A stretch of 64,000 nucleotides of DNA from Macropodus opercularis (taxonomy: Eukaryota > Chordata > Actinopteri > Anabantiformes > Osphronemidae), in assembly GCA_030770545.1 (NCBI GenBank), contig CM061092.1, positions 19,593,501-19,657,500 of the forward strand. The letters are read 5' to 3'. A model generated the notes under the pieces. That model ran no database searches. It was not told the origin of the DNA and was given only the letters and a program-made list of their open reading frames with translations. Positions 37,101 through 52,100 of this stretch are shown piece after piece (position 1 is the first letter of the stretch; each line of letters begins with the position of its first letter). A program made the position numbers and the translations under genes.

Positions 37101-40100
37101 TTCATCTCCAAAATATCTAGACGCTTTTGAAAGTTGCACGAGTTTCACCTCGACACGGCACAGCAAAACATTTCGAACCATAGTAGAGAAAATCTATGAA
37201 AACAGCTGGTATAGGAAAAAACACAGCAAAAGATCACACCCAAAGGAGTAAAACCAAAAGTGATACATACAACCCACAGAGCAATTCTCAACGGTTTCCT
37301 GGTAAATCACTTGGTTGGGTTTCTGCCACATTACCAACTGCTGGTTCACCACGTTACCAGTCAGAGCAAGTTCAGAACCAGACCAAACGTACGCACATTG
37401 ATGGCAGCAGGCCACATATATGTACACACACACACACACACACACATAGTACATACATACAATAACGTATCAACCACTGCTCCTTTAGTGTGAGCAGGTT
37501 TACTACAAACTAAGTGGTAAAGCTTCATGTGAGGGAGTCCCTCCGTCGGTATAGCAGCAATGTGCAGCTGCAAGCATTCCCCAGTTTTGTATCTTTCTTA
37601 ATTGTATATCATAGAGTGTGACTATTAATAACTAAGATGGACTAGCAGTTAAGAAAGCCAGAAATATTTGGTTTACTATATTACAAAAAGGAAAGAGTAC
37701 GTCCTTCAGAGACACTTCAGAGTAATGAAGTTTCCCTACCTACTGCTCTGGACACTTTCAGATCACTTACCCTCAATGTCATGCTGTTAAAGAAGCCTTG
37801 AATTCAACTTTCAGAAACAGAAAGGTGCACTTTACGCCATCTCTGACCACCAAACCGTTTAGCATTTAACTGAAAATGGATTTTAAATGTAAATTCCATT
37901 TATTATATTATGGTTACTAACTGGGAGCTGAAGGGTTGCCTGGCAGCATGGGATGGGATCGTGGGAACGTTAAAAGCACATGATGTCTTTTGTGTAGGTG
38001 TTAAACCACAGCGCCAGTAAAACGGTTCTCATGAAAACATACACATTTGGTCTTAATACCCAGATAACCCGGCTGATCGGGGTGAGCAGTTCATTTCACA
38101 CTCCTCACTGAGCAGCGCTGCCTGGCAATCAGTTTTTTCCTCTTTCTGTAAACAGCATGCACTCACACACACTCTCACACCCAAGAGAAACCACAATCAC
38201 GAGCTCCACCCTGTTTTAAAATAATTCACTACATTTATGGTACCTCATTTTAATGCCAACCACAAGAAAACAATACAGCTGTAGCAATGAGTCTGCAATT
38301 ATGCCAATGTAATAGTAGTATTGCCAGGGTGATGAAACAAAGTGACACCAGCATGAATTTATTTGACACATAAACCCTAAGTAGATATAGTCTGCAACCA
38401 TACAGGACCGTTCAGGTGGCAACAGTGCTGACGCTCGCCTGCTGCACAGCCTGCAGCCTGACCTTCCCTGCACCACTCACCCTCGAAAACACACACACCC
38501 ACCCAGAACAGGAGAGGAAGCAAGTTAGGGTGTGTCTGCAAACAACAGGCCAAGCAAACCACACATCACTGCGCTTACAACATAACCTCCACATTTGCCT
38601 GCACACAAACATCTGAAGTGTGTTCATAATGAAAATTCTAGAGAAAAATCACTACACAGTTACTGATCTGTTGTGTGAGATGAGACAGCTGCACCAGACC
38701 TCTCCCTGGCTCCCTTCTACCAGCCTTCAAGTCAATTATTTTAGATACCCACAAAAAACTTTATGTATTTATTTAATCCATTATGTTAATAAAGGATATT
38801 GTAAAGTTGAAATTAGCCTTGGGGTGGTCATCTGACAGGGTACATACTGAATAAATACAGTATGTTCAGGGTCAAATGTTACATGGAGTAAGCTGTGGCA
38901 GCCAGACCTACTCTCAGGTACACACGGTGTTGTACGGATGCAAAAATATTGCACCAGATTCAAAAAACACGCAACAGGACACATGCACAGACAATGAAAA
39001 AAAGGTACCTATACCTGTGACATTTATGACACGACAGCCACTGGCCACTAACGGCTCCCAAAAGCTTTCTGCTGACCCGACCAATGCTCTACTAGCTGCT
39101 GTTGCACAAGAAGATGGGATGTCTTTCTCATTTTTGTCTGCTGAGGGTGAACAGGAAACCTATTTATTTGGTAATGGCAGTGTTAGACAACGCTTCACTA
39201 TTGTGTCTAACTTCAGACAAAGGACATTAACTTGCTTATGAGAAATCCATGGGCGAAGATGTCAACAATACTGTATATGCACTACCACATGTAGAGTATG
39301 AGGACTGATGCGACAGTTCCAATAATCTGCACACAAACGTAAAAAAATGAATTAAAGTTGGCCCTGTATCAAAACACCATCTGAGCAACTTCCAGACTCT
39401 ATTGTCAGAACGATAAGAGGTTAAATAATAAGCCTCGTCTGATCTGATGCGAGATACAACCTGAGGCATACAGTGTGTGAGAGCGGTGGCTTTTATCTTC
39501 TCTGTACCCATGGTGACATTCTTTCCTGTTGACAGAGCAGTGTGTGACACTGCTCTCGACATCGGAGAAACCTGCTTTATTTCTGCTTACACAAAAGACA
39601 ACATGAATACACGTCAGCGCTGCTCACATTCACGCACTGTAGCTGCTTCTCAGTGTGGTTTTCTTGGAATCGAGTCCCTCTTTAATTCTATATGTTAAAA
39701 CTGTGTTTACAGCAAAGTGTGCTGCTGAAAACTCATGTCAGGATTTAAAAGAGAACTCAGACTCACACTCAAACAAAGCACTGGCTCTAACCCGTGTTGT
39801 ACCCAGACCTTCAGGACACCAAGACATGTGGACACAGGCAACATTTGCTTTTTTGTTAATGTTCTTCTAGTTGCAAATAACATGTTACCTCACATATGAA
39901 TGAGGATGCCATACTTATCTGAAGGTTAACACACTTATTTGTTATGAAAACTATTACATATGATCCTCAAATAAATCAATTTCCTGAGCAGATGTAAAAT
40001 GTAAGAGAGTTACATAGTAACAGCTTATCCTATTACTCCTCACCTGTGAAACCCAGAGAAGTGCTGCATGTCGGTTTACGCTGGAGGAAGTCAACGTGTC

Positions 40101-43100
40101 ATTTCTTTTTAACGACACGTTGTCACGGAGAAGGCATCTCTAAGATCACGTCACTTATTCTCACACTGCCCAGAGGACACTACTCACCACTTGGTGGTTT
40201 GGGTCTTGGGGGAAGACTTTTCTTTGGAGGTAGAGCTGGCGTATCATTCTTCCTGCTGAATGGATCATCCACAAACGCTGCCTGGAAAGACAGAGTGTAA
40301 GAACACACACATATACACACACTTGTATTGTGTCAGCACAAAGCAGTACTGTACACGATTATTTAATCACAACTAAGACGACACAGAGTACACTGGCCAC
40401 ACCATGCCGTCTAATTCAGTGCAGCAATTCTGCCATTAATTCTACTTTATTAATAAAGTTTTAAACCATTAGAAATTGATTGAATTCTACTCAATCTTGG
40501 CTTAAGTATCATTTAGAAAAATTGAGTCATTTGAGTCATTTTTATTGTATGAAAACAAGGAAATATTTAAATAAATATTTAACAATACTCAACCCTACAA
40601 AATGTATTTATCACAGTAAAAATGACAAAAACAAGACCTAAAATCTACTTAGTTGTTGCCATTGGTGTTATGACTATAACCATGTGACAGTTGTTCAGGG
40701 TTTCAGGAAGCGCTTATCTCGTCAGCTGCCTACAGCTTGTGTAACAGCTGTGCAAATCCATATTTGTTGTTACTACGTTAGTATTGTCAGCACTGGAAGT
40801 GATGCTTGGCCTCCACAGAGCCCTGATCTCAGCATCATGGAGTGTGTCTGGGATCACATGCAGACAGAAGGATGTGAGCCACAGAAGATCTGTGGTTAGT
40901 TCTCCAAGATGTTTGCAAGATCTTCCGTGGCATCGCGTTTCATTTACAAACTAAGACACACCCTGAAAGCAGCTCGTTCTGTCAGCGGGCTCGACACCTT
41001 ATTCACACATCCAGCTCCAATATTCTTTAGCCTGAATGAGCATAATAGGGACTCTTTAATAGTATATATTAAGACTATGTACACTAGATAAGTTAAGTAG
41101 TGAGTTTTAGACTGACAGAGCTACAGTATTTGAGTGTTGATAGCCTCTGGTACCTTCTGGTAATCTGGCAGCCAGCCGGCCCTGCCCTCAAAAGGGTCTC
41201 TGGGTTTTGTCATGTGGCTGAAGTCTGCAAATCCTGCTGAGCTGTTACTGCTGCTGCTGCTGCTAAATAGACTGCTGCCAAACGGGTCCAATGTGCCAAA
41301 CAGGTCTGAAAATGACAAACCCAAAGTTAGATCTACACACGCGCACACACACACGCACACGCACACACACACGCACGCACACACATGCAAGAAAAAGTGT
41401 GTGAACCTCTGGGATCACATTCTGCATAAATTGGTCATAAATGTTCTGAACACAGTCTGCTCAAACTAATACTGCACATAATACAAACATTATAAGTTTG
41501 TGCAAAAAGATACATTTTTATGCAAAAGACAGAATCGAATCCAGTATTTACAAGTAGTAAGGGTTAGGGCCAGTATGTGTTCTACTGAGCAGATTATCAA
41601 AGCCTGTCTTCTAACTATAAACTCATCTGATCGATGAATCCTCCACATCACATGGAGGATTCTAGATTAAATCCTACCTTGACCTTTGGGCTTTGGGTTG
41701 CCGGAGGAGAATGGATCACTGCTTGTGAAGTGACTGGTTTGCTACAGAAAGCACACAAAAAAGTTAAATGACTAAATAAATTCAATACCATGTAATCGTG
41801 ATTGAATTCTCATACTATACTCGCATGCTTTTTCCCATAATGTCTCCAGGTTCTAACAATTTGTAAATCAAACTAACAATGAGGCGGTTTGTTCATTTGC
41901 AAACAACGTTGTCCGCAGTCAACAGTGCACTTTACTATTCATCACTCTCCATCAGGTGGTGGCTGCACACTCACTATAACAGACACAGATTACAAACGGC
42001 ACCAGTGAGAGCGCGCATAATCAGGTTGCAATAAAAGTAGTCTTTGGTCGCAAATGAGGGCTCAAAGTAGGGAACTCCGGTGACTATTGTATTGGGGTCC
42101 TCAGGACGGACATTCACAGAGGGAGAAGCTGTCTGACTGAAGAGGAGGGGCAGGAAAAATAGTTCCTGCATTTTCCACGACAGCTTTAGTCACAGTCAAG
42201 GGTGCAAGCGCATCCAGAGCCACTTGGAGTGTCTATGAGCCTATTATGACCGTCCATGCTACCCTATTGCGCTTGTCATCGGTCTCTTGCTATTAAAATA
42301 AATAATTTATTAACAGATGTTTTTAATTAAAAAGGCCTGTTTGTGGGTTTTCTGTAAGGTCTTGTTATCTACATGGTATATTACCACACAGTATGCCAAA
42401 AGTCTGTGACTCTATTGTATAAATTAAATTCTATGCTGTGGTCTTTCATCTTGAACAAGTACCTTGGAAGGTAAAGTGGCACTTTTACTGAAGGGGTCTG
42501 ATGTGGAGAAGGGATCCATCATAGTGGTCTTCTTAAAAAAATCTTCTGATGAAGCCTTGAATGGATCGGTCTCTTTGAATGGATCTCCTCCAAAAGGATC
42601 TGCTGCAGAAAAAAATGAACAACATCAAATATTTCACTGTTTAAAATAGTTTTCTGAGCAGAAACAAAAAGCAGTGGAAAAACTTTATGCAACACAAAAG
42701 GTCTAAGCTAGAAGTCAAGGTAAGACAGGCTGTTCTCAGAGGGAACAACACATTTTTAATATTGGTTGTACTGATACAGGTCATCTATTGCCTTATTATC
42801 ACCAGGTTCCTCATCATAGATGAGGGGTTACAGCATACTTCTTACTGTGGCCCATGAACATGAAGAGAAACCCTCATTCAACATTTGCACAGTGGGTTTA
42901 CTGACTCGCTCATGCTGGAGCTTATCCCAGCTATCACTGGGGCGAGTGGTGGGGTTCAGTCTGGACAGGTAGCCAGGCCTCATATAGGGACAGACAAACG
43001 CTCACTTTAACACTTGCACCAGAGGCCAAATTGGACTGATTCTGGACCACAGAACCGGGCGCCATTATTTGGACTGTGGGAAACAACGTATTTGGAGAAA

Positions 43101-46100
43101 ACCTACAAAAACTTAGGGAGAACAAGCAAACCAACTACAAAATACTTCAGATACTGATCAAGAAGATCAGTAAACAACATTAACAGTGCTCACTGGAATA
43201 ATGAAACCATTTAAGCACATTAGAGGATATATTAGTATTCTGCTTCATCTGATCTCACATTCAATGTGTACAACGTCATAGCTGTGCAAAAATACTTCTA
43301 TAGCTCAAAACCTCAAGTTCCTACACAAGAGGGACTTAACAGAAAACATGTATGAAGGTTACCATTGGTGTCAATGAGTGAAGGCTGAATGTGCTTGTTT
43401 ACACATTTAGTAATATAAATTGTACTTAGAAGCATCAAGGTGCAATAAAATCAACAGATCAGAATGCATTCAGTAAATGTAATGGGATCAAAGACATGAT
43501 TGTGGTAAAAGGGGTGTAAGACTGAAACAGGTCTTGGTAACCAGTTGACTCACAGCCAGTTTGATACAAATGTTTTGCAGGATGAGACGTTTCCAGTGGG
43601 GAGGGATGTTCGCTTTGTCAAAGCAGTCAATTTAGATGCATGACAGATCTGTGATAAAGGACTTCAGTGGTGTGGAAAGGCTGATGTCTATCACTAACCT
43701 CTATCTATTAGAAGTGAAACTTTATGACATTACTGAAGTCACAGTTGTGCACACACAGAAGAACATCAACAAAAGACAAGGTTGCCACTGACGTAGGAAC
43801 GTGGCAAGTGTGTGGTATTTGAGTGAGGGTTAGACTCCATTTATCAGGGAATTCTAGCTTCAGGTTATACGAGGAGAATGAGAACATTACTAACTTACAC
43901 AAACAGTAGACTGAACACTAATCTGGTTCTGGTCTCGCACCGCTGTACAGCAGAAATTTAATGACCTTGTGTCAAAGCCAACGTTTCAGAAGGTGAGATA
44001 AAGTTGCTGACCCAGTCACCTGTTGATGGTACTGCATGTGTTGAGGGGTTTTCATGCTACGTGATCTTCCAACAGATAAAACGTACGGTTGGTCACGTAA
44101 CATACAACAGGGGGTGAGAGGCATTAGATCAACAATATACTAATCCTGCATATTTGAAAAATACTAATGTTATAAGCTTCAATTTTTCATTTAATATTAA
44201 TAAAAGAATGACAGCTGTATGTTGTTGTTATACAGTAGCATAAGGTGAGCTATCTTCCTTAGCCTCTTTCACGCATGCACTCACAGTTATGTCTGTTACA
44301 TCACATCCAAGCCGTTGGTTCACACATGCAGCACTCAAACAAACAATACCCATCTGCATGCACACGTACTGAATCCGTTTGATCAACACTACTGATTAAA
44401 AAATAAAACAAGTACTGTCCCGAGCCCTAGTCGCTGCACGTAATAAATGCCATCAACCTCACTGCCTGGGACTAATACTCAGGACACATCACCTTACTAG
44501 GACATGAAGGGGACCTAAGATTAGAGAGCAGGTGCGTGTCATGTTCATGAGTTTCTCTTCACACATGCAGCTCGCTCATTTAATGTTGTCCTGAAATGTT
44601 CAGGATTCCAGTGCATGCATGGCTGCATGACGTCTTACAGCACAATACATTTCAATACATAAACCTAATCTAAGGACTTGCACTCTCTGGAGTCAGCCAG
44701 GGGTGCTCTCTGGACTGTAGCTGCCGGCTCACCGTGGATGAGAATCGATCTCAAGACTGACCGTGGGTCAACCAACTAGGTGAGGTGAGGATAGATGATA
44801 GACTAACAACTCTGGATGAAAAGGCAGTTGTTGATCTTATTCCAACAATTCAATTTGAAGCACAATCAAAAGGGTTAAGGGCAGAAAGTGAGGGAGAGTC
44901 TGATGAGTACATGCCAAGATGTAACGGCTGAATGTGTTACTATAAAGACCCATAGAAATGGTGGTGGGATAGAGAGAATGATGGATGGATAATGGTATAA
45001 AAATTAAGCAGAATTATATTAACATTTCCCATAACTGGGCAGATGTTGCGCCAGAGGATACTAGCCAAGACCAGAACAGTCTTCTCCCCACGGTGTAGAA
45101 GGAGAAATGGTTGCTGCTGATCGACACCTGTCAGTGCAGCATGTTGACTGATGAACATGATGCAGACAGACCGAGTACAGCAGTGCACAATACAAGAAGA
45201 AGGAAGGTGGTAAAGAGGGACTTTAATCTGGGCCATTCGTGTACTGTATCTGTCTTAAACGCTCTCCTAAAGAGACTAACTGCACCACAGAAGCAGTTTA
45301 GATGGTACTTTTCATCTCAGTACGTACTTTATAAGAAAAGCCACCAAATGACCTAAACTGAAAAATACTAAATGATTTTATTTGTATGAGAACTATATTT
45401 ATTATTTACTTGTTTTTCTGTGGTAGTTTGTATTATTCAACAACCTTGGAAAGCATATTAAAATACAGTAACTTCACTTAGATAAAGCTCTACAACCTGG
45501 CATTATTAAACCCTCTGGGGCCTTCGAGGGGTCAAACGACCCCATTGATGACCAGGGGGCTCAAAGCTCAAAAACACACTGAGTGCATCCTATTTTAATT
45601 TTGACCCCTCGAAGGCTGCGCGGGGGTTAAATGCTGATGAGAAAGTTACCTGTTGATGCTGAAGACTGCTTTGCAAAAGGGTCATTTTGGAAAGGGTCGC
45701 CTACAGGAGATGGAGCAGCAGAAGATACAAAGGAGGAAGATAACAAAGACGACAGTCAACTAAAGTTTGAAACAGCTTAAGCTGAATGAAGAAGAAGTTA
45801 CCGCAGTCAGATCATGGTAGAAAGCAAGAAAGAACTGTTATAAACAGAGACAGTGAAGTGGGACTGCCACCTTTGAAGGGGTCTGTCTTGAAGGGGTCTT
45901 CAGAGTGGAAGGGGTCAGTGTGAAGCTCCTGAGGCTGACTGTTGAACACTGATGGCTTCACTTTAAAGGGATCCTCCTGTGGTAAGGAGAAAGGCCACAA
46001 CAGAAGCATACGTTTGTCATGTACTGGTCTGTACTATGGAACATAACTTGGTTATGTTTGAGGCTTTTTCTTGCAGGGCTGTTATATGAGGTGACCAGAT

Positions 46101-49100
46101 TGACAGAACCGAAGCTCTGAAGACTAAAAACTGGTATTCAGAACCGTCCCATTAGCAAGAGACAGCAGCCTCAGGTATAGCCTCATACTGTACACAGAGG
46201 GAGCGTTATTTAAAATCGCTTTAAAGGTGCGACATTATAACATTATAAGTGCTAGATTGGAGGAAAGCCTAGATTTATGCACAATACACACAACCCTGCA
46301 CTAAATGTCAGTTGCTGAAGATGCTTTCAGTCAGTACAAGGAGGAACAGAAAACGCATCCTGACCTGTGCAGCTCTCACCATGGCTGGGAATCCTCCATT
46401 CTCTCTGTCACTGAAACCCTCACTCATATCAGCCAGGTTGGTCATACTCCCTCCATGTGTTCCATTCAAGGTGCTGTTATACTGCTCAATGCTTTTGGAC
46501 ACTTCCTGTTGGCTGTCTTGAATTTGGGACAACTTACTGCGAGCCTGCATGATACACATGAAAGATAAGGCCAGACTCTTTAGTTGGTGGTCTTTTGTTT
46601 ACGGCTGTAAGCTGCAGGAGCAGAACCTGCATCAAAAACACTTGAAGCTACCAGTGACACAATTTCACAGCTCAAGTAAAGGCATTACCCACATTCATAC
46701 ATAAATAAGCTTCGTCATCAAGATGACACTTCACAGTTTTCACACATGTAGTCTGCTTAAAAACAGATTATGCAGCCAGTTATAGAACACAGTCCAACCC
46801 AATATAATACTAAATTGAATAAGGTTAGAATTTATTAAGCGGTAATGTTGTGGCAACCTCATTCATTTAATATATGGTGACCAAACCACAATCTCATTTT
46901 TTGTGTTTTTATCTATGACCTCTGATGATTATTTTGCTGTCACCCAAATTTCAGTATCAGCACTTAAAGTACCACAGTGTAACCACTGTGTCGGTGATGA
47001 CAGCTGCATGTGTGGCTTCACTGTCTACCAGCTTGAGCTTGATATCATGTTGACTGTAGCTCGTCTTTGTGTCGGGTCCCCACATGTGACACCAGAGATA
47101 CCTACATTATTATTTCACATCACAATATTTTGGTGTAGGACGTTCACTGCAGTAGTCTGAACTGCTTGGGTGGCATAGGGTCAAATAATAAAGCAGGATA
47201 GACTGCTAGATCATGAATGACAAACCATGCGACCTCCAATTTTTACACAGTGCAATGGTTCCCCCTGTTGACGCATTTTAGCCTGACACACAAATATTGT
47301 GTCCTACCTGGTTTATCTCATCCTGCGTGGCTTTCAAAGACTTGATGATGGTTTCTAATTGAATCCTCCCAGCAACCAGGCTCTGCTCCAATTGATTTTC
47401 CTCCTGCTGGAGGCGACCCAGGTCGGCCTTTGCACGACTTAGTTCTTCCTCTTGGCTCTGCAGGTCTGACTCCTGGGAGTGAATCTGACTCTGAAGGGTT
47501 GAGATCTACAAGCAGAAATGAATGACTGAAGCAAAGCTGCAGCCGTGTGTCACAGAAGTGAACGCCGTTTAAGTGCCTTCCTCACCATCTGGGACTCTTC
47601 CTGGCACTTGATCCGTACTTCACTCAACATGTCTTCTAATTTATGTTTCTGCTGGTCCATCTCTTCCAGGCGTTCCTGGGCATCCTGTTTCTGAGCCTCA
47701 AGCTCCTGCAGGCTGGCTGTCTCTCTGTCCAGGTCATTTTGCATCTCCTGGTGGAAGATGAAATCAAACAACCTATGAACACCTGTCAATACTAAAACAA
47801 GTGGTGAAGTTTAAGTGCAACAAACACACTCGCATGTAATTTTTACAGAAAGAGAGACAGGGGAGGAGATTCTTTCTAATTTCTCACACATTTCTTTAAA
47901 ATGTAGTAGTTAACCTTAAACTAAGAGCAGCCAATGAACCTCACCTGCACCTCTGCATTCTTGTGTCTGATGGCCTCTTCTGTTTCCCTGATGTCCTGCT
48001 CAAGAGTGTACTTCTCCCTGACAGCAACACACCCGCGCACAACAGAACGCACACACGTGCGAGAGGTGAGACAACAAGCGTGTCTAGATGTATGGTATAG
48101 TATTCATATCTGATCACATCGGAGAGCAGAAAACATTCGTTCACACCAAGTTTAACAAACAGAAAACCTAAGTAAATATTTGGTGCGTCACTGTGCATTA
48201 AAACAGAAACAAGTCTTCTGTACACCTTGGTAAGCTGTTAAAGAGTAGTAAACCCAGTTTTTGATAAAACCACTTCCGTATTTAAATGCAACAATGCCTG
48301 AATTAGCGCTGCATGAGCAATTTAATAGCAGATGCCAGGGCAGCCTGTGTGATTATACAAACAAGTCGCTGCAATATAGATTAAAAACAGTTGCGCTTGC
48401 GAATGTGACAACCTAGATGTGCAAACATCACATTGTATAAGGTGACATGGCTGCTGTTTATTGTGTTTCCTGCTAGAAACGCGTGAGGTAGAGGTTTCTT
48501 TTTTTAGAGTGTTTGAATTCATTTTGTTTATGATAATTCAGCGTTTGTGAGAGCAGCAAATCTGACAGAACCTTAAGACAGATTGATGAAGTTTTATGAT
48601 GGTCTGTGTCCTTAAATTGAAAAAAATAATAATCTGTGAATTTTATAGCTAACTAAGGTGACACAAAAAAGCTTAAAGCGGTGCCTTTGTGGCCAAGTGT
48701 ACCCAATTGTGCAAAAGTCTGAATACACATATATTCAGACATTGTCCCATTGGCATTTACAACTGTGGAACTATGCTTCAAAACTTTGCAACGTGACGTA
48801 AAGCAGCACAGTGACAAAAACTAGGCACAACCAGGGACCACTGAGATTTGTGCTATTCCATGAATATTCAGTAGCTTGTGTGTTTACCTTAGTGTATTCC
48901 ACAGTGTAAAGGCAAGAGTGCTGACGCAGCATGGAGAATAAGCAGTGAAAAAAACAAACGTAAAAAAACATCCAAATGAAGTGTGGCTGTCTGGATGATT
49001 ATGTGGTGGAAGAAGGAAGAAGGATGATGATGATGATGATGATGATGATTCAAAGCTGGAGTAACAGTCATCCCATCGGTTTGACCACCATTTGTGCCTT

Positions 49101-52100
49101 TTATCACGGGAAACTAACTGGAATGTAGTTTTACGGTTTATTTCAAGCTGTATTTCAGTATAGCTATTGTAATGCTGAACATGAGGATGATTCCATAGCT
49201 CAACCTTTGGTCCGAGTTCTTCTTATCATATCATTCTAAGTAAGCAGCACAGATGTTTTAACATCATTTGATAATATGGATGTTGACATGGATTTTAATC
49301 ATGAAAACGTCTCCGTGTCCAGCCACCAGTGAGGTTTTCTACCTTGTTGGTACTCAAAGCTGTTTAAGAAGATCCTGAAAAGTCTTTTCTTCCCTTGTAA
49401 TTGTTAGTTATATTACTTTCATCTCTCAGTATTGTTAACATGGAGATTAAATATCCACATATTAAAAAATACCCAGGCTTTCATAGGGCATCCTAATTGT
49501 AATCACTTTACACTAGCAAAGCAAGATTGTGTTTTTTATTGAGATACTAATTTCTGAGTTCCTGCCTCCTTCAAGTAAATTATCTTGTTCAGGAGTGGGA
49601 AGGAGGAGGGAAGGCTAGAGCATAGACCGTGTCTGGGTTTGGTGACTGCCAGGAAAACAGTAGTTGCCTTGAGTACTTGGTGCGTTGTGTCCAATCTGGA
49701 GGTTAGGGTGTGGGGCTGTGTTGCAGAGGATGGGCACCAATGACCAACTCATGAACAGTTTGGGGAACATGAAAACATGGATGAGCCAGTTTGGGGTGGA
49801 TGAACCTGACTGGACCCCAGAGTCCTGACCTCGGTCTGATACAATACATTTGGGGCAGTGAGCCAGGCCTTTAAAATATTCTGCAGATGCACCCAATGTC
49901 CAATAGAGCACCAGTGTCCCTGCTGAATACCTGTTTAGCTTGTGATTTTCACTTTTACCCATTAACAAACCCATTATTATGAAGGCATAGTACCCAAGAC
50001 CCGAGAAGCCTCAGTAAGAACCTGGAACCTAGTCCCATACAGCATGTTACTCATTCCATATAGTTAAAGAAATCACTTACGTTTAGGTGAATCAAGCTTC
50101 ATAAGTTAAAATGTGTGCAAACGTCAGTTTTATCCCAAATTAATTGATCATTGCAGTTGCACAGGAATGTTTTAGGAAACGTAACAAATAGAAAATATCT
50201 ATCAATTAAGACCTGGAGACAGAAAATAATTAAGTGATTTGTGGTCAATAGGTGTTTGTCTAAATAGGTGAAAGCTTATTATTATGGCGCAATATCTGCA
50301 TGGTAAGAAATACCCTTAACAATTCACCAGCCAGCTCCCATGCATGTCATGAGCATGCATACGAAGCCCTGCACAGTGGAGGAAGCTACGCCTGCTGGAT
50401 GAACAGTAAACTGCAGGTTGGATAGCGTTTTGGCTTGTCAAAGGAATAACAACAACTGCAGGATAACAAGAACATACTGGCATAAAAAAACATGACCCTT
50501 CAGCACTGTGGCTATCTTTTTTAATACGGTAAGCACCTAATAGACAATGCTGCTAATAATGTAAATAAGGTCTTGCGTGTTCATTTTAGCTGGATTTGAC
50601 TATCAAGTGGTATAATAGTGGGTATGAGTGAGAGATTAATGAGGGAGGTTAAATATAGGTTAAATTATGACAGCGATGTAGTTACTGATTAAGAAAACAT
50701 TGATGGCTATATGTGTTATTTTTGTGCCAGTGATGCCGTTTGTTACCTTTGTAACTGTGCTATCTCCTGGCTGATGTCATCTAACTCCTTGATACCAGTG
50801 AACTCCCCTGATCCCATTGAACTCGAGCTGTCCTATAGAGAAGAGCCAAAAACAAAGAGAGGAAGGAGGCGGATGAAAGATAACAGGTTGGCACAGGATA
50901 CCTCTTTATTTAAAGATTTTGCATAGTGAAACAACACCAAGTGAAAAACGGCAGATGCACAGCAGGATGAAGATATGAAGAAAGGATAGGAACCAATGGT
51001 TAAAAAGGAGAATCACAGAGGTTCAATCCGTAAGAGGGCTGGGTCGTGGGGAGTGTGGCCACTAGGGCTGAAACTATTCGAAAGCAGTTTCCAGCTCTAC
51101 TGCGTCTGTTGCCCACTGGCGCCGCACACGCTCCTCATCGACGTCCACATCGCATGTGTTACAGCAGAACGACCTGTAGCACCGGGGTACTACTACCATA
51201 GTATGACGCATTGAGAGGGAGCCACGTGGTCACGATGGGGAATACTGTGAAAACTGGAATTTGATTTTACATTTTCATTTACGTAATTATTTTTGGGTCA
51301 GATGTTATGTTAGCCTAGAGCTATTAAACTCATAGAGGTCATTAAAATGGGAATTTATGTAGGACAACTTTCATTTGGAGTCATGCACTCAGGTTGCATA
51401 CAGACTCACGTACTTGTTGCATGGTAAACCCTAAAGATTTACTTGAAGCTTCTGTGTTAAACAAATGGAATTTTGTGAATGAATATCCTACAGTTAGACC
51501 AATAATACGCCAGATGATATGTGACTGCCTCAACTGGAAAGGAGGTGGCATGGAGGCAACTAAGATGAATCCTGTCTAGAAACACAGTTGAATACTATAT
51601 AAGAAAATAACTTTGGGTTCCTACAACCACATATTACTCATCATTAATGGAGAAAAACAAGAGAGGCTCTTACTTTCCCCCCAATAGAGCGTATTGAATT
51701 AACTTAACTTGATTCCAATCCAAATCATCTACAAGTCTCTTAAACCTCACGTCTCAGTGCAACATTCCACTACAGAGACCACACTATACTATTAGAGAGA
51801 ACATAGCATTGGAATGGTTTCAGTCTGATTTGTTGAACAGATTCCAGTTTGTTCATGTTCATGTTCATATTCATGATCAATCTTCCATCCGCACAAGAAT
51901 TAGCTTTGTTGTTCCACAGGGTTCTGTGCTTGGTCCAATACTTTTCAGTCTTTACATGTCTCCTCTCAGTAATATTATTCGAAAACGCTCTACACATTTT
52001 CATTGCTATACAAACTTTAAAGTTAATTAATCCTTGTGCAGCCTTCGAGGGGTCAAAACGACCCCAATGTAAACTAGGGGGCGCTCAAAGGTAAAAAAAC

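Noticed and set aside
38876..39241. 121-codon plus-strand frame in an eps15l1 intron
   Set aside because: No domain, no splice context, AT-rich intronic composition.
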